A DNA stretch of 64,000 bases from Mycolicibacterium flavescens. GTDB taxonomy: Bacteria > Actinomycetota > Actinomycetes > Mycobacteriales > Mycobacteriaceae. Position 1 is the first letter of the stretch. Each line of letters opens with the position of its first letter. The DNA lies in assembly GCA_900637135.1 (NCBI GenBank), contig LR134353.1, positions 1,488,001-1,552,000 of the forward strand, written 5' to 3'. Of the stretch, positions 13,067 through 22,838 are shown piece after piece. Below the pieces are notes generated by a model. The model did not search any database, was not told where the DNA came from, and saw nothing but the letters and a program-made list of their open reading frames with translations. The translations under genes were made by a program, and so were the position numbers.

Positions 13067-13926
13067 GACTTGTCGACGAAGATATCAAGGATGGGGTCGT
13101 CCCCACCGCCGTAGCGCGACAGGTCCGTCACGCCGGATTCAGCGAGTAGTTCGGAGTCGATGAAGCATTTGCCGTTCACATCGGCCGCGGGTCGGGACAG
13201 GATCAGCGCGGCCGCGTCGCCCATGATCTGAGGGTCGCGCGACCGCTCCAGCATTTCTTGGAAGCCGGGAGCATTGGCGACCGCGGAGGTCGCGATGTAA
13301 GTCTCGGGCCACAGGCAGCTGAACCCGATGCCGGCCCCACCCCGTTCCTGGCGGAACTCTTCAGCCCATCCCAGCGAGAGCAGGGTCATTCCGTACTTCG
13401 ACAGGGTGTAGGAGGGGTGGGCGCCCAGCCAGTGCGGGTTCATGTTCAGCGGCGGCGCCAGCGTGATCACATGCGCTCCCGGCTGCTCGGCTCCTTCGGC
13501 GCGCGCCGCCGACTTGCGCAGATACGGCAGCGCTGCCTTGGTGAGCAGGAACGTGCCGCGGACGTTGATGTCCATCATCAGGTCGAACTTCTTGGCGGCC
13601 AATTGCTCGGTGGGTTCGGTGGCGATGGCGCTGGCGTTGTTGACCACGACGTCCACGCCGCCGAAATGCTCGACGGCCGCGTCGACCGCGCGCTGCACAT
13701 CCTCTTCTTTGCGGACGTCGCCGACCACCGCCACGCCCTTGCCGCCGGCGGCCTCCACCTCGGCGACTGCGGTGTGCACGGTGCCCGGCAGCTTCGGATG
13801 CGGTTCGGCGGTCTTGGCCAGCAGCACGACGTTGGCCCCGCGCCTGGCCGCGGCGAGGCCGATCGCGAGACCGATGCCGCGACTGCCGCCGGAGACGACG
13901 AGTGTGCGGTCAGTGAAGGCGGACAT
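13063..13926 (-). CDS. SDR oxidoreductase, HSDL2-like
   Basis: A 287-residue short-chain dehydrogenase resembling the hydroxysteroid dehydrogenase-like 2 subgroup. The cofactor motif is GGSRGIG (13-19), NNAS is at 96-99, and the catalytic Tyr173/Lys177 pair is in YTLSK. The usual catalytic Ser appears as Ala157 (LAPPLN, where HSDL2 has SPPLN), which may change or abolish classical activity. An AAAGGAGGT ribosome site precedes the ATG. This is the first gene of a minus-strand operon reading away from the mutase; two degenerate GAGAAT-type operator sites lie in the shared promoter region. Confidence 0.88.
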   Translation of the reverse strand: MSAFTDRTLVVSGGSRGIGLAIGLAAARRGANVVLLAKTAEPHPKLPGTVHTAVAEVEAAGGKGVAVVGDVRKEEDVQRAVDAAVEHFGGVDVVVNNASAIATEPTEQLAAKKFDLMMDINVRGTFLLTKAALPYLRKSAARAEGAEQPGAHVITLAPPLNMNPHWLGAHPSYTLSKYGMTLLSLGWAEEFRQERGGAGIGFSCLWPETYIATSAVANAPGFQEMLERSRDPQIMGDAAALILSRPAADVNGKCFIDSELLAESGVTDLSRYGGGDDPILDIFVDKS

Positions 13927-13985
13927 GGACCTCCTTTGTCTGCGACCAGCGTCGCCCCACGATGCTAGCCGACACCGGACGTGGC

Positions 13986-14002
13986 CGGTATTAGCGTTCT
14001 CA
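13986..14002. promoter_or_regulatory. Degenerate copy of the GAGAAT-N3-ATTCTC operator
   Basis: CGGTATT-AGC-GTTCTCA: the right half matches the consensus ATTCTC with one change, while the left half keeps four of seven bases. It lies 60 bases before the SDR start in the SDR/mutase divergent promoter, and is followed by CATTTTACGCAAGT, which recurs near the second copy 109 bases away. Called on similarity to the strong sites elsewhere. Confidence 0.4.
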
Positions 14003-14094
14003 TTTTACGCAAGTGCCATATTCGCTGTGTACCGCGCCTTCGGCACCTTTTACCGCCGGGTCACGCCCTGTCCTCGGTGCACGTTTCCGGCGCG

Positions 14095-14111
14095 CGGTAT
14101 TGGCATTCTCA
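14095..14111. promoter_or_regulatory. Second degenerate operator copy in front of the mutase operon
   Basis: CGGTATT-GGC-ATTCTCA, with a perfect right half-site, 24 bases before the mutase ATG. A TACGTT at 14123-14128 is spaced like a -10 box for a leaderless or near-leaderless mutase transcript, so a bound repressor would cover the promoter. Confidence 0.45.
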
Positions 14112-14135
14112 TTTTTTGCAAGTACGTTATCCGTG

Positions 14136-15712
<1,577 letters not shown>

Positions 15713-15713
<1 letters not shown>

Positions 15714-16129
15714 TGGCAGACTCTTCGACGGCCGGCCCGGTGCGGGTTCTGGTCGCCAAACCCGGGCTGGACGGACACGACCGCGGCGCCAAGATCGTCG
15801 CACGGACGCTGCGCGATGCGGGTTTCGAGGTGATCTACACCGGAATCCGTCAGCGCATCGAAGACATCGTGTCGATCGCTTTGCAGGAAGACGTTGCGCT
15901 GGTGGGACTTTCGATCCTCTCCGGTGCGCACGTGGCGCTGACCACGCGCACGGTGGAGGCCCTGCGCGCGGCCGACGCCGGCGACATCGCGGTCGTCGTC
16001 GGCGGCACCATCCCGCAGGGCGACGTGCCCAAGCTCCTGTCCGCGGGCGCGGCTGCGGTGTTCCCGACGGGGACCTCGCTCGACACCCTGGTCGACGAGG
16101 TGCGCAAGCTGACGATGAGCCACCAGTGA
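15713..16129 (+). CDS. B12-binding small subunit of the acyl-CoA mutase
   Basis: A 138-residue cobalamin-binding protein. It contains the base-off/His-on signature DGHDRG (DxHxxG; the His is the lower cobalt ligand), the SxL motif in GLSILSGAH, and the GG motif in VVVGGTIP. It pairs with the large subunit immediately upstream, the split arrangement typical of isobutyryl- and hydroxyisobutyryl-CoA mutases. The MeaB-like GTPase at 24871 probably loads or protects the cofactor. Confidence 0.93.
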
Positions 16130-16165
16130 CCTGTTCGGCACTGAATTTCCGGAGGACGAACTGAC

Positions 16166-17122
16166 ATGCGCCTTGGCGTGATGATCGGGGCCGAACGCGG
16201 CGATATGGCGCGCAAGGTGAACAAGCTGGTCTCCGATATCGAGTGGGCCGAATCGGCGGGAATGGACACCGCGTGGATGCCGCAGGTGCCCAACGACTTC
16301 GACTGTCTGACCATGGTGGCGCTGATGGCCGCCCACACCTCGAAGATCGAGCTGGGTACCGCGGTGGTTCCGCTGCAGGCGCAGCACCCGATCGCACTTG
16401 CGCGTCAGGCCCTGTCGGTGCATGCGATGGCGGGCGGGCGCCTCGCGCTCGGCGTGGGACCGTCACACCACTGGATCGTGCGCGACATGCTCGGGATTCC
16501 CTATGAGAAGCCCGCCGCCTACACCCGCGATTACCTCGAGGTGCTCAACACCGCGCTCGCAGGCCCCGGAGACGTCGACGTCGAGAACGACACCTTCACG
16601 GTGCACAACCCCACCGTCCTCGGCGCGGAGCGCCCGCTGCCGGTGCTGGTGGCGGCGTTGGGCCCGGTGATGCTGCAGATCGCCGGGGAGCGCGCCGACG
16701 GCACCGTGCTGTGGATGGCCGATGAGAAGGCGATCGGCGAGCACATCGCGCCCAAGATCAACAAGGCTGCCGCCGAGGCGGGCAGGCCCTCTCCGCGCAT
16801 CGTCGCGGGAATTCCGGTGTGCCTGTGCGCGAATTCGGAGATCGAGACGGCCAAAGCGCGGGCGAACCGTATTCTCGCCGAGGCCGAGACGTCGCCGAAC
16901 TACCAGCGACTGTTGGACCGTGGCGACGCGCGTGACGTGGGTGACTTGTGTGCGGCCGGTGACGAGGAAGCCATCCTGGCGCGGTTCAAGCGGTTCGCCG
17001 ATGCGGGAGTCACCGACCTGTCGGTGCGGCTGCTGCCGATCGGCGAGAACCGCGACGAACTCATCGCGTCGAAGTACAGGACGCGCGAGGTGATCGGCGA
17101 ACTGGCCAAGGCTGTGCGGTGA
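16166..17122 (+). CDS. Luciferase-like (probably F420-dependent) oxidoreductase
   Basis: A 318-residue TIM-barrel flavin/F420 oxidoreductase of the luciferase-like family. The N-terminal MRLGVMIG strand, the LGTAVVPLQAQHP strand-loop and the GGRLALGVGPSH glycine-rich segment are characteristic of mycobacterial F420 members. A CCGGAGGA ribosome site precedes the ATG. It sits between the mutase and the CoA transferase; the CoA transferase start overlaps its stop. It could reduce or oxidise the CoA-pathway substrate; F420 versus FMN cannot be settled by eye. Confidence 0.85.
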   Translation: MRLGVMIGAERGDMARKVNKLVSDIEWAESAGMDTAWMPQVPNDFDCLTMVALMAAHTSKIELGTAVVPLQAQHPIALARQALSVHAMAGGRLALGVGPSHHWIVRDMLGIPYEKPAAYTRDYLEVLNTALAGPGDVDVENDTFTVHNPTVLGAERPLPVLVAALGPVMLQIAGERADGTVLWMADEKAIGEHIAPKINKAAAEAGRPSPRIVAGIPVCLCANSEIETAKARANRILAEAETSPNYQRLLDRGDARDVGDLCAAGDEEAILARFKRFADAGVTDLSVRLLPIGENRDELIASKYRTREVIGELAKAVR

Positions 17123-18171
17123 ACGGCCCGCTGGCCGGTATCCGCATCATCGAGGTCGGCGTCATGCTGGCCGGGCCGTACGCCACCATGCTGTTGGCGG
17201 ACCTGGGCGCCGAGGTCATCAAGGTCGAGCCGCCGGGTGGCGAGATCTCGCGGCAGGTCGGCGACAGCTACTTCGCCAGTCTCAACCGCAACAAGAAGAG
17301 CGTCGTGCTTGACCTGCGGTCGGACGCCGGGCGGCAGCGACTGGGCGAACTCGTCGCGGAGTCCCATGCGCTGCTGGTGAATATGAAACCGTCGGCGATC
17401 AAGAAGCTCGGCCTGACGTACGACTCGCTCAAGCGGTTCAACGAACGCATCGTCTGTGTGGCGATGACGGGCTTCGGACTGGAGGGCGGCGACGATCCGG
17501 CGTTCGACTACGTCATTCAGGCGGCGACCGGCGTCGCGGCGATGACCGGCCATCCGGACGAACCGCCGACCTTGCCGGGGTACTCGTCGGCAGACAACTC
17601 GACCGGGCTGGCCGCGGCGCTGGGTCTGCTGGCGCAGATCGTTTCGGGCCGTGGTGGTCAGGTCGACGTGTCGCTGCGGGATGTGATGTTCTCCCAGTTG
17701 AACTACCGCGCGTCGGCGTACCTCAACGACGGTGCGGAGCCGTTGCGCTATCCGTTCGGGGCGCACTCGTATTACGTTCCGGCGCAACTGTTCGCGACGG
17801 CGGACGGTTATCTGGCGCTGTTCATCACCCATGACGGGTTCTGGCGGGCGTTCTCGGCCGAAGCGGGTATCGAGGGTTTTCCGACCATGGCCGAACGGGC
17901 AGCCCAGCGCGACGAGGTGCTGGCGGTGGTGGCCGCGGCGTTGGCCACCGACACCGCCGCGAGTTGGGAGTCGCGGTTGCGTCCGCTGGGAATTCCCGTC
18001 GCCGCGGTGCGCACACTGCCCGAAGCGTTGGAGCAGACGCCCGAGGTGGTCGTCACCGCGGGGGATTTCCGGTTGGTGCGCAGCCCGATTCAGATCGTCG
18101 GCTATGACCCCGAATACCGGCCGGCACCCCGCGTCGACGAACACGGCGATATCGCGGCTCAGTCGTCATAG
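17119..18171 (+). CDS. CaiB/BaiF family CoA transferase
   Basis: A 350-residue class III CoA transferase that moves CoA between acids through an aspartyl-CoA anhydride. The catalytic Asp is probably Asp188 in VDVSLRDV; the N-terminal GIRIIEVGVMLAGP and LGAEVIKVEPPGG segments are typical. It starts at a GTG overlapping the previous stop (GTGA). Its 3' end overlaps the convergent ferredoxin gene by 13 bases. It could activate the pathway acid or a dicarboxylic intermediate using another CoA ester. Confidence 0.9.
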   Translation: MNGPLAGIRIIEVGVMLAGPYATMLLADLGAEVIKVEPPGGEISRQVGDSYFASLNRNKKSVVLDLRSDAGRQRLGELVAESHALLVNMKPSAIKKLGLTYDSLKRFNERIVCVAMTGFGLEGGDDPAFDYVIQAATGVAAMTGHPDEPPTLPGYSSADNSTGLAAALGLLAQIVSGRGGQVDVSLRDVMFSQLNYRASAYLNDGAEPLRYPFGAHSYYVPAQLFATADGYLALFITHDGFWRAFSAEAGIEGFPTMAERAAQRDEVLAVVAAALATDTAASWESRLRPLGIPVAAVRTLPEALEQTPEVVVTAGDFRLVRSPIQIVGYDPEYRPAPRVDEHGDIAAQSS

Positions 18172-18461
18172 GTCACGCTGATCGTGTCGGTTTCCGGGAT
18201 CGCTTGGCAGGTCAGGATGTATCCCTCTTCGACCTCGTCCTCGTCGAGGGCGTCGTTGATGCGCATCGTCGCGCGGCCCTCGGTCAGCTTGCCCATGCAG
18301 GTGCCGCAGTTGCCGGCTTCACACGAGAAGCGCGGCGACAATCCGGCTCGCCTGGCGCTTTCCAGCAGCGTCTCGTTGGCGACGCGCGACACCGATACCT
18401 TCTTGCGGTCGAGGACGATCGTCACCTGTCCTGGCTGGTCAGGCATCGGATCCGCCGTCAT
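18159..18461 (-). CDS. Plant-type [2Fe-2S] ferredoxin
   Basis: A 100-residue ferredoxin with cluster ligands Cys47, Cys52, Cys55 and Cys85 (C-x4-C-x2-C and TCQA). It resembles the C-terminal ferredoxin domain of oxygenase reductases and the stand-alone ferredoxins of aromatic/steroid oxygenases. It is transcribed alone on the minus strand from a promoter shared with the CoA ligase at 18574, with a perfect GAGAAT-type operator between them. It could be the electron donor for P450s or for the acyl-CoA dehydrogenase system in the regulon. Confidence 0.9.
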   Translation of the reverse strand: MTADPMPDQPGQVTIVLDRKKVSVSRVANETLLESARRAGLSPRFSCEAGNCGTCMGKLTEGRATMRINDALDEDEVEEGYILTCQAIPETDTISVTYDD

Positions 18462-18495
18462 CTATAGCTCTCCTGGCATATCGGTTCTAACTGGG

Positions 18496-18512
18496 CGAGA
18501 ATATCATTCTCG
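18496..18512. promoter_or_regulatory. Perfect GAGAAT-N3-ATTCTC operator (ferredoxin/CoA ligase)
   Basis: CGAGAAT-ATC-ATTCTCG: 7-bp perfect arms with a 3-bp spacer, located between the divergent ferredoxin gene (start 18461) and CoA ligase gene (start 18574). A further ATTCTCA half-site lies about 30 bases to the right. Proposed target of the TetR protein at 62797-63513. Confidence 0.8.
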
Positions 18513-18573
18513 TTAAATGATACGCTATTCTCAGAGCGAAATCCGGCTCGGTTGACACTAGTGAGGACAGAGT

Positions 18574-19971
18574 GTGAGTGAGGCGATCGCGCTCGCCTTC
18601 GAGCAGCGTGAATACACGCTGTCGCAGCTGGATGCGCTGGCCGCAGGCATGGCGGCCACCCTGGAGCGGCGCGGTGTGCACGCCGGAGACCGAGTGGCGC
18701 TCATGTCGTCCAATCGCCCGGAGTTCGTCGTCGCGCTGCGCGCCGTCTGGCAGCTGGGCGCCTCGGCAGTACTGCTCAGCCCGGCGTGGCGGCGCGCGGA
18801 GATCGAGCACGCCCTCGCACTGACCCGACCGACGCACGCGGTCGGCGATCACCCGGTGCTCGCCGAACTCATGCCGATGCTCTCGCTCGACGACCCGATC
18901 GAGCCGGGGCGGCGCGAGTTCCACCCGCCCGATCCGCAGAGCGACGCGCTGTTCGTGTTCAGCTCGGGCACCACCGGCATGCCGAAGGCGGTACGTCATA
19001 CCCATGCGGCGTTCGATGTCGCGGTGCGGCACTGGCGCGACGCGCTGCAGCTGTCTGCGTCGGACCGCATGCAGATCATGACGCCGCCGTCGCACATTCT
19101 GGGCCTGCTCAACATCGTCATGGCGCTCGAGACCGGCACGTGGATCCGACTGCATCGGCGCTTCGACATCGCGCTCATGCTGCGACATATCGAGAGCGAC
19201 CGGATCACCATCGAGATGGCGGTCGCCCCAATCGCTTTGGCGCTTGCTGCACATCCCGATCTGGAGTCCTACGACCTTTCGTCACTGCGTTACATCATGT
19301 GGTGCGCGACCCCTGTCACGGCCAGCGTCGCCGAAGCCGTCACCGCCAGGACCGGGGTGAAGTGGGTGACCGCATACGGCGCAAGCGAGTTGCCGGTGAT
19401 CTCGTGCAACGACATCGACGGCAAACACCTGGACACCGTGGGCCGGCCCGTACCGGGCGTGCGCGTGCGGGTGGTGTCACTGGACACCGGTGCGGTCCTC
19501 GGGGGCGGTGAGGCCGGCGAGATCGAGGTGCAATCGGATTCGGTGATGGCGGGTTACCTTCCCGAGTCTGCGACCGCGGGAGCATTCCACGACGGCTGGT
19601 ATCGCACGGGTGACGTGGGTTTCCTCGACGACGACGGACGGTTGCGCATCACCGACCGGTCGAAGGAAATGATCAAGGTGCGTGGCTTTCAGGTCGCACC
19701 CGCGGAGGTGGAGGCGATTCTGCACGGGCACGCCGCCGTCGAGGACTGCGCGGTGTTCGGTGTGCCCGACACCGTCAACGGCGAAGCGATCATCGCCGCC
19801 GTGAAGACGAATACATCAGTGTTGGAAGATGATCTGGTGTCGTGGGTCGGGGAGCGGTTGGCGTCGTACAAGCGACCCAGCCGGGTCTTCGTCGTGCCCG
19901 AGGTCCCGCGCCTGCCGTCGGGCAAGGTCTTGCGTCGAGTGCTGAAGGAGCGTCTGTGGACGTCCGTCTGA
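18574..19971 (+). CDS. AMP-dependent acyl-CoA ligase
   Basis: A 465-residue ANL ligase, short at the N-terminus compared with FadD proteins. Seen: SSGTTGMPKAV P-loop, YGASELPV, WYRTGDVGFLDDDG, RSKEMIKVRG, and the catalytic Lys in LPSGKVLRRVL. The start is GTG at 18574. It is the first gene of a tight operon of two acyl-CoA dehydrogenase subunits and an enoyl-CoA hydratase, so it likely supplies their CoA ester. Confidence 0.9.
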   Translation: MSEAIALAFEQREYTLSQLDALAAGMAATLERRGVHAGDRVALMSSNRPEFVVALRAVWQLGASAVLLSPAWRRAEIEHALALTRPTHAVGDHPVLAELMPMLSLDDPIEPGRREFHPPDPQSDALFVFSSGTTGMPKAVRHTHAAFDVAVRHWRDALQLSASDRMQIMTPPSHILGLLNIVMALETGTWIRLHRRFDIALMLRHIESDRITIEMAVAPIALALAAHPDLESYDLSSLRYIMWCATPVTASVAEAVTARTGVKWVTAYGASELPVISCNDIDGKHLDTVGRPVPGVRVRVVSLDTGAVLGGGEAGEIEVQSDSVMAGYLPESATAGAFHDGWYRTGDVGFLDDDGRLRITDRSKEMIKVRGFQVAPAEVEAILHGHAAVEDCAVFGVPDTVNGEAIIAAVKTNTSVLEDDLVSWVGERLASYKRPSRVFVVPEVPRLPSGKVLRRVLKERLWTSV

Positions 19972-20768
19972 CCAGTGAACAACAACAGTTGAGGGCCGCC
20001 GCCGCGAGCCTGGCCGACGACCTCGGTCCCGGATCGGTGGCCGACCTCGACGATGCGAATCGGGTCGCCAGGCTGGAGAAGGCCGTGGACGCCACGGGAT
20101 TTCGCACGCTTCGCTCGGACGGCGCATCGGGGGTCGAAGTCGCGATCGTGGCCGAGGAGTTCGCCCGAAAGCTTGTCGACGTGCCCTTCATCGGGCCCGT
20201 GCTCGCCGACGACCTCAAGATGCGCAGCGGTCGTGAGCCGGTTGGCGCGGAGGCGGCGGAGTCGGTGGACCTGACGAAAAGCCTTGACGGCGTGGTTGAG
20301 TCGCCCGCCGAGCTCGACGGTCTGTCCGAGGAGGACGCAGGCCGGTGGCGCGCGCTGGCGTTGACGGTGACGTGCGCCGACCTGGTCGGCGCGGCCAGAG
20401 GAGCGCAGGCTTTGGCCGTCGAATACGCCAAGGTGCGCGAACAGTACGGTGCGACGATCGGCTCCTATCAGGCGGTCGGTCATCTCCTGGCCGAGAGCCT
20501 CGCGCTGATCGAGGGCTCGGTCAGCGTGCTGCGGCACGCCGCGTGGGCGGTCGACGAATTGCCGCTCACCGAAGCGATCGAGGCGGCGCGGGTTGCCAAG
20601 ATCTACTGTGCGCGCTCGGCTTTGACCGTCTGCGAGACCTCGATACAGGTGCACGGCGGCATCGGTAACACCTGGGAGTGCCTGGCCCACGTCTACCTGC
20701 GCCGGGTGCTGGCCGCCACCGAGACGTGGCCCGTGAAGTTGGAGGAGCTGTCCATTGGACTTTCGTGA
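19956..20768 (+). CDS. Acyl-CoA dehydrogenase, small/partner subunit
   Basis: A 270-residue member of the acyl-CoA dehydrogenase family, shorter than the usual 380 residues. The C-terminal helical half is well preserved (VHGGIGNTWECLAHVYLRR) while the N-terminal part is compressed. It is followed by a second, more standard subunit, as in the two-gene heterotetrameric enzymes known from mycobacterial cholesterol side-chain breakdown (FadE28-FadE29 type). The GTG start at 19956 follows a GGAG site and overlaps the ligase gene by 16 bases. Confidence 0.85.
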   Translation: MDVRLTSEQQQLRAAAASLADDLGPGSVADLDDANRVARLEKAVDATGFRTLRSDGASGVEVAIVAEEFARKLVDVPFIGPVLADDLKMRSGREPVGAEAAESVDLTKSLDGVVESPAELDGLSEEDAGRWRALALTVTCADLVGAARGAQALAVEYAKVREQYGATIGSYQAVGHLLAESLALIEGSVSVLRHAAWAVDELPLTEAIEAARVAKIYCARSALTVCETSIQVHGGIGNTWECLAHVYLRRVLAATETWPVKLEELSIGLS

Positions 20769-21843
20769 CTCACCGGAGGAAGCCGCGTTCCGCGAGCGGC
20801 TACGCGGCTGGCTGACCGAACAGAAGGGCAAGTACCCGACGTCGGGCGACGAGTACTGGGCCGCCCAAGGCGCCTGGCACCAGGCACTCTACGAAGCCGG
20901 CTTCTTCGGCACGTCGTGGCCGAAAGAGTATGGCGGACAAGATCTCCCGCCGGTCTACGACGTGATCGTCGACGAGGAGATCGCCAAGGCGGGGGCGCCG
21001 GCGCGGCCGAGCCTCGGCTATCTGGTGGTCGGAATGTCGCACCACGGCAGCGAGGAGCTTCGCCAGCGCTTCCTGCCCGGCATGATCAACGGCACGGAGC
21101 GGTGGTGCCAGGGCTTCTCCGAGCCGGGTGCGGGTTCCGATCTGGCATCGCTGACGACGACCGCGACTCGCGAGGGCGACGAGTACGTCGTCCACGGCCA
21201 CAAGATCTGGACCAGCTATTCCGACGTGGCCGACTGGTGTCTGCTGCTGGCCCGCACCGAGAAAGATGTGCCCAAGCACAAGGGCATTTCGGCGTTCATC
21301 GTGTCGATGCACCAGCCGGGGATAGAACAGCGGCCGTTGAAGATGATCAGCGGCGTCACCAAGGAGTTCGGCCAGGTGCTGTTCGATGGGGCCCGGGTGC
21401 CGGCGGAGAACATGGTCGGTGCGCCCGGTGAGGGCTGGAAGTTGGCTATGACCGTCGTCAGCCACGAGCGCGAGCCGTCGACGCTGGGGTTCTCGGCCCG
21501 CTATGGAAAGCTGGTGCGGCAGTTGGCCGCCCGCGTGGAAGGTCCGGCTCCCGACGAGCTGGCGTGGGCGTGGGTGCAGACCGAGATGCTGCGGCTGCAC
21601 GTGCGCAGGCGGCTGTCCGAACAGCTCGACGGGCTGACGCACGGGCCGCAGGGCTCGCTGGACAAGCTGCTGATGACCTGGACCGAGCAGTCGGTCGGGC
21701 ACGCCGCGCTGGCCACCGTCGGCACCGATGATCCCGAGTTGTTCGGGGCTTACATGTACAGCCGCGCGCAGAGCGTGATGGGCGGTACCTCCCAGATTCA
21801 GAAGAACATCATCGCTTCGCGCATTCTCGGATTAGGAGTCTAA
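20755..21843 (+). CDS. Acyl-CoA dehydrogenase, large subunit
   Basis: A 362-residue FAD-dependent acyl-CoA dehydrogenase starting at a TTG that overlaps the partner gene by 14 bases. Seen: QGFSEPGAGSDLASL (FAD/substrate region), WTSYSDVADWC, and the C-terminal GGTSQIQKNIIASRILG. The position of the classical MCAD base (Glu before GTSQ) is Gly here, so the base must be elsewhere, as in other heteromeric family members. It desaturates the alpha-beta bond of the pathway acyl-CoA; the electron acceptor would be ETF. Confidence 0.9.
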   Translation: MDFRDSPEEAAFRERLRGWLTEQKGKYPTSGDEYWAAQGAWHQALYEAGFFGTSWPKEYGGQDLPPVYDVIVDEEIAKAGAPARPSLGYLVVGMSHHGSEELRQRFLPGMINGTERWCQGFSEPGAGSDLASLTTTATREGDEYVVHGHKIWTSYSDVADWCLLLARTEKDVPKHKGISAFIVSMHQPGIEQRPLKMISGVTKEFGQVLFDGARVPAENMVGAPGEGWKLAMTVVSHEREPSTLGFSARYGKLVRQLAARVEGPAPDELAWAWVQTEMLRLHVRRRLSEQLDGLTHGPQGSLDKLLMTWTEQSVGHAALATVGTDDPELFGAYMYSRAQSVMGGTSQIQKNIIASRILGLGV

Positions 21844-21844
21844 G

Positions 21845-22612
21845 TTGTACGACCTACCACCGGAGATCGACGTTCAGGCCGACGGCCCGTTGCGCATCAT
21901 CACCCTGAACCGGCCGGACTCCCTGAATTCGGTCAACGACGACCTGCACAGCGGACTCGCCTGGCTGTGGCCGCGGCTGGCCGAGGACCGGGAGGCTCGC
22001 GCGGCGGTGATCACCGGTGCGGGAAGGGCATTTTCGGCCGGCGGCGACTTCGGTTATCTCGAGGAGCTGCGTCAGGACGCGGACCTGCGCGCCAAGACGA
22101 TCCTGCACGGGCGCGAGATCGTGCTGGGCATGGCGCGCTGCCGGATTCCGGTGGTGGCGGCCGTCAACGGTCCCGCGATGGGGCTGGGCTGCAGCCTGGT
22201 GGCGTTGTCCGACATCGTCTACATCAAAGACGATGCCTACCTCGCCGATCCACACGTCCAGGTCGGGTTGGTCGCCGCCGACGGTGGACCGCTGGTGTGG
22301 CCGCTGGAGATGAGCCTGCTGCACGCCAAGGAGTACGCGCTGACCGGCGCGCGGATCTCGGCGCAGCGCGCCGCCGAACTGGGCCTGGCCAATCACGTCG
22401 TCGAAGACCCGCTGAGCGAGGCGATCGCCTGTGCGAAGAAGATCATGGAACTGCCGCGCCAGGCGGTCGAAAGCACCAAGCGGCTGTTGAACATTCACCT
22501 CGAGCGGTCGGTGCTGGCCGTGCTCGACTACGCCAACACCGCGGAGGAGCAGTCGTTCAAGACCGACGACTTCCGCGAGATCGTCACCCGCCTGAACGCC
22601 AAGAAGAAATAG
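21845..22612 (+). CDS. Enoyl-CoA hydratase/isomerase family protein
   Basis: A 255-residue crotonase-fold protein from a TTG start with an AGGAG site just upstream. The oxyanion-hole elements SAGGDF and NGPAMGLGC are clear. The second glutamate of classical hydratases is replaced around HVQVGLVAADGG, so hydration versus another crotonase reaction is uncertain. It follows the dehydrogenase pair directly and ends the operon; a long palindromic element separates it from the convergent SDR gene. Confidence 0.88.
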   Translation: MYDLPPEIDVQADGPLRIITLNRPDSLNSVNDDLHSGLAWLWPRLAEDREARAAVITGAGRAFSAGGDFGYLEELRQDADLRAKTILHGREIVLGMARCRIPVVAAVNGPAMGLGCSLVALSDIVYIKDDAYLADPHVQVGLVAADGGPLVWPLEMSLLHAKEYALTGARISAQRAAELGLANHVVEDPLSEAIACAKKIMELPRQAVESTKRLLNIHLERSVLAVLDYANTAEEQSFKTDDFREIVTRLNAKKK

Positions 22613-22613
22613 G

Positions 22614-22816
22614 CGCGAGCGTGCGTGTCTGCACACGACACGCCGCTCTTTGTCGGCATTTTGGGCACGCTCAAGGCATGGCGAGCGTGCGCACAAAGCG
22701 GCCTCAAAGCGCGCGGCACGGTTCGTCATGTGCAAACGCGCACCGTCACGCTGGCGCGACGGTGCGCAAACTGCTGTAAAGCCGCGGCGTGTCGTGTGCA
22801 GACACGCACGCTCGCG
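22614..22816. repeat. 203-bp nested palindromic element between convergent genes
   Basis: The spacer between two convergent genes is bounded by a perfect 33-bp inverted repeat (22614-22646 and 22784-22816, arms reading CGCGAGCGTGCGTGTCTG... inward). Inside are two smaller perfect hairpins: an 8-bp stem at 22665-22672/22683-22690 and a 10-bp stem at 22738-22747/22758-22767. There is no coding capacity. It could act as a bidirectional terminator or be a MITE-like mobile repeat. Confidence 0.85.
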
Positions 22817-22838
22817 GAACACGGAGTAAAAGAAGAAA

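Noticed and set aside
22614..22816. An insertion sequence remnant
   Set aside because: The terminal repeats are perfect, but there is no transposase fragment and no evident target-site duplication; kept only as a palindromic element.
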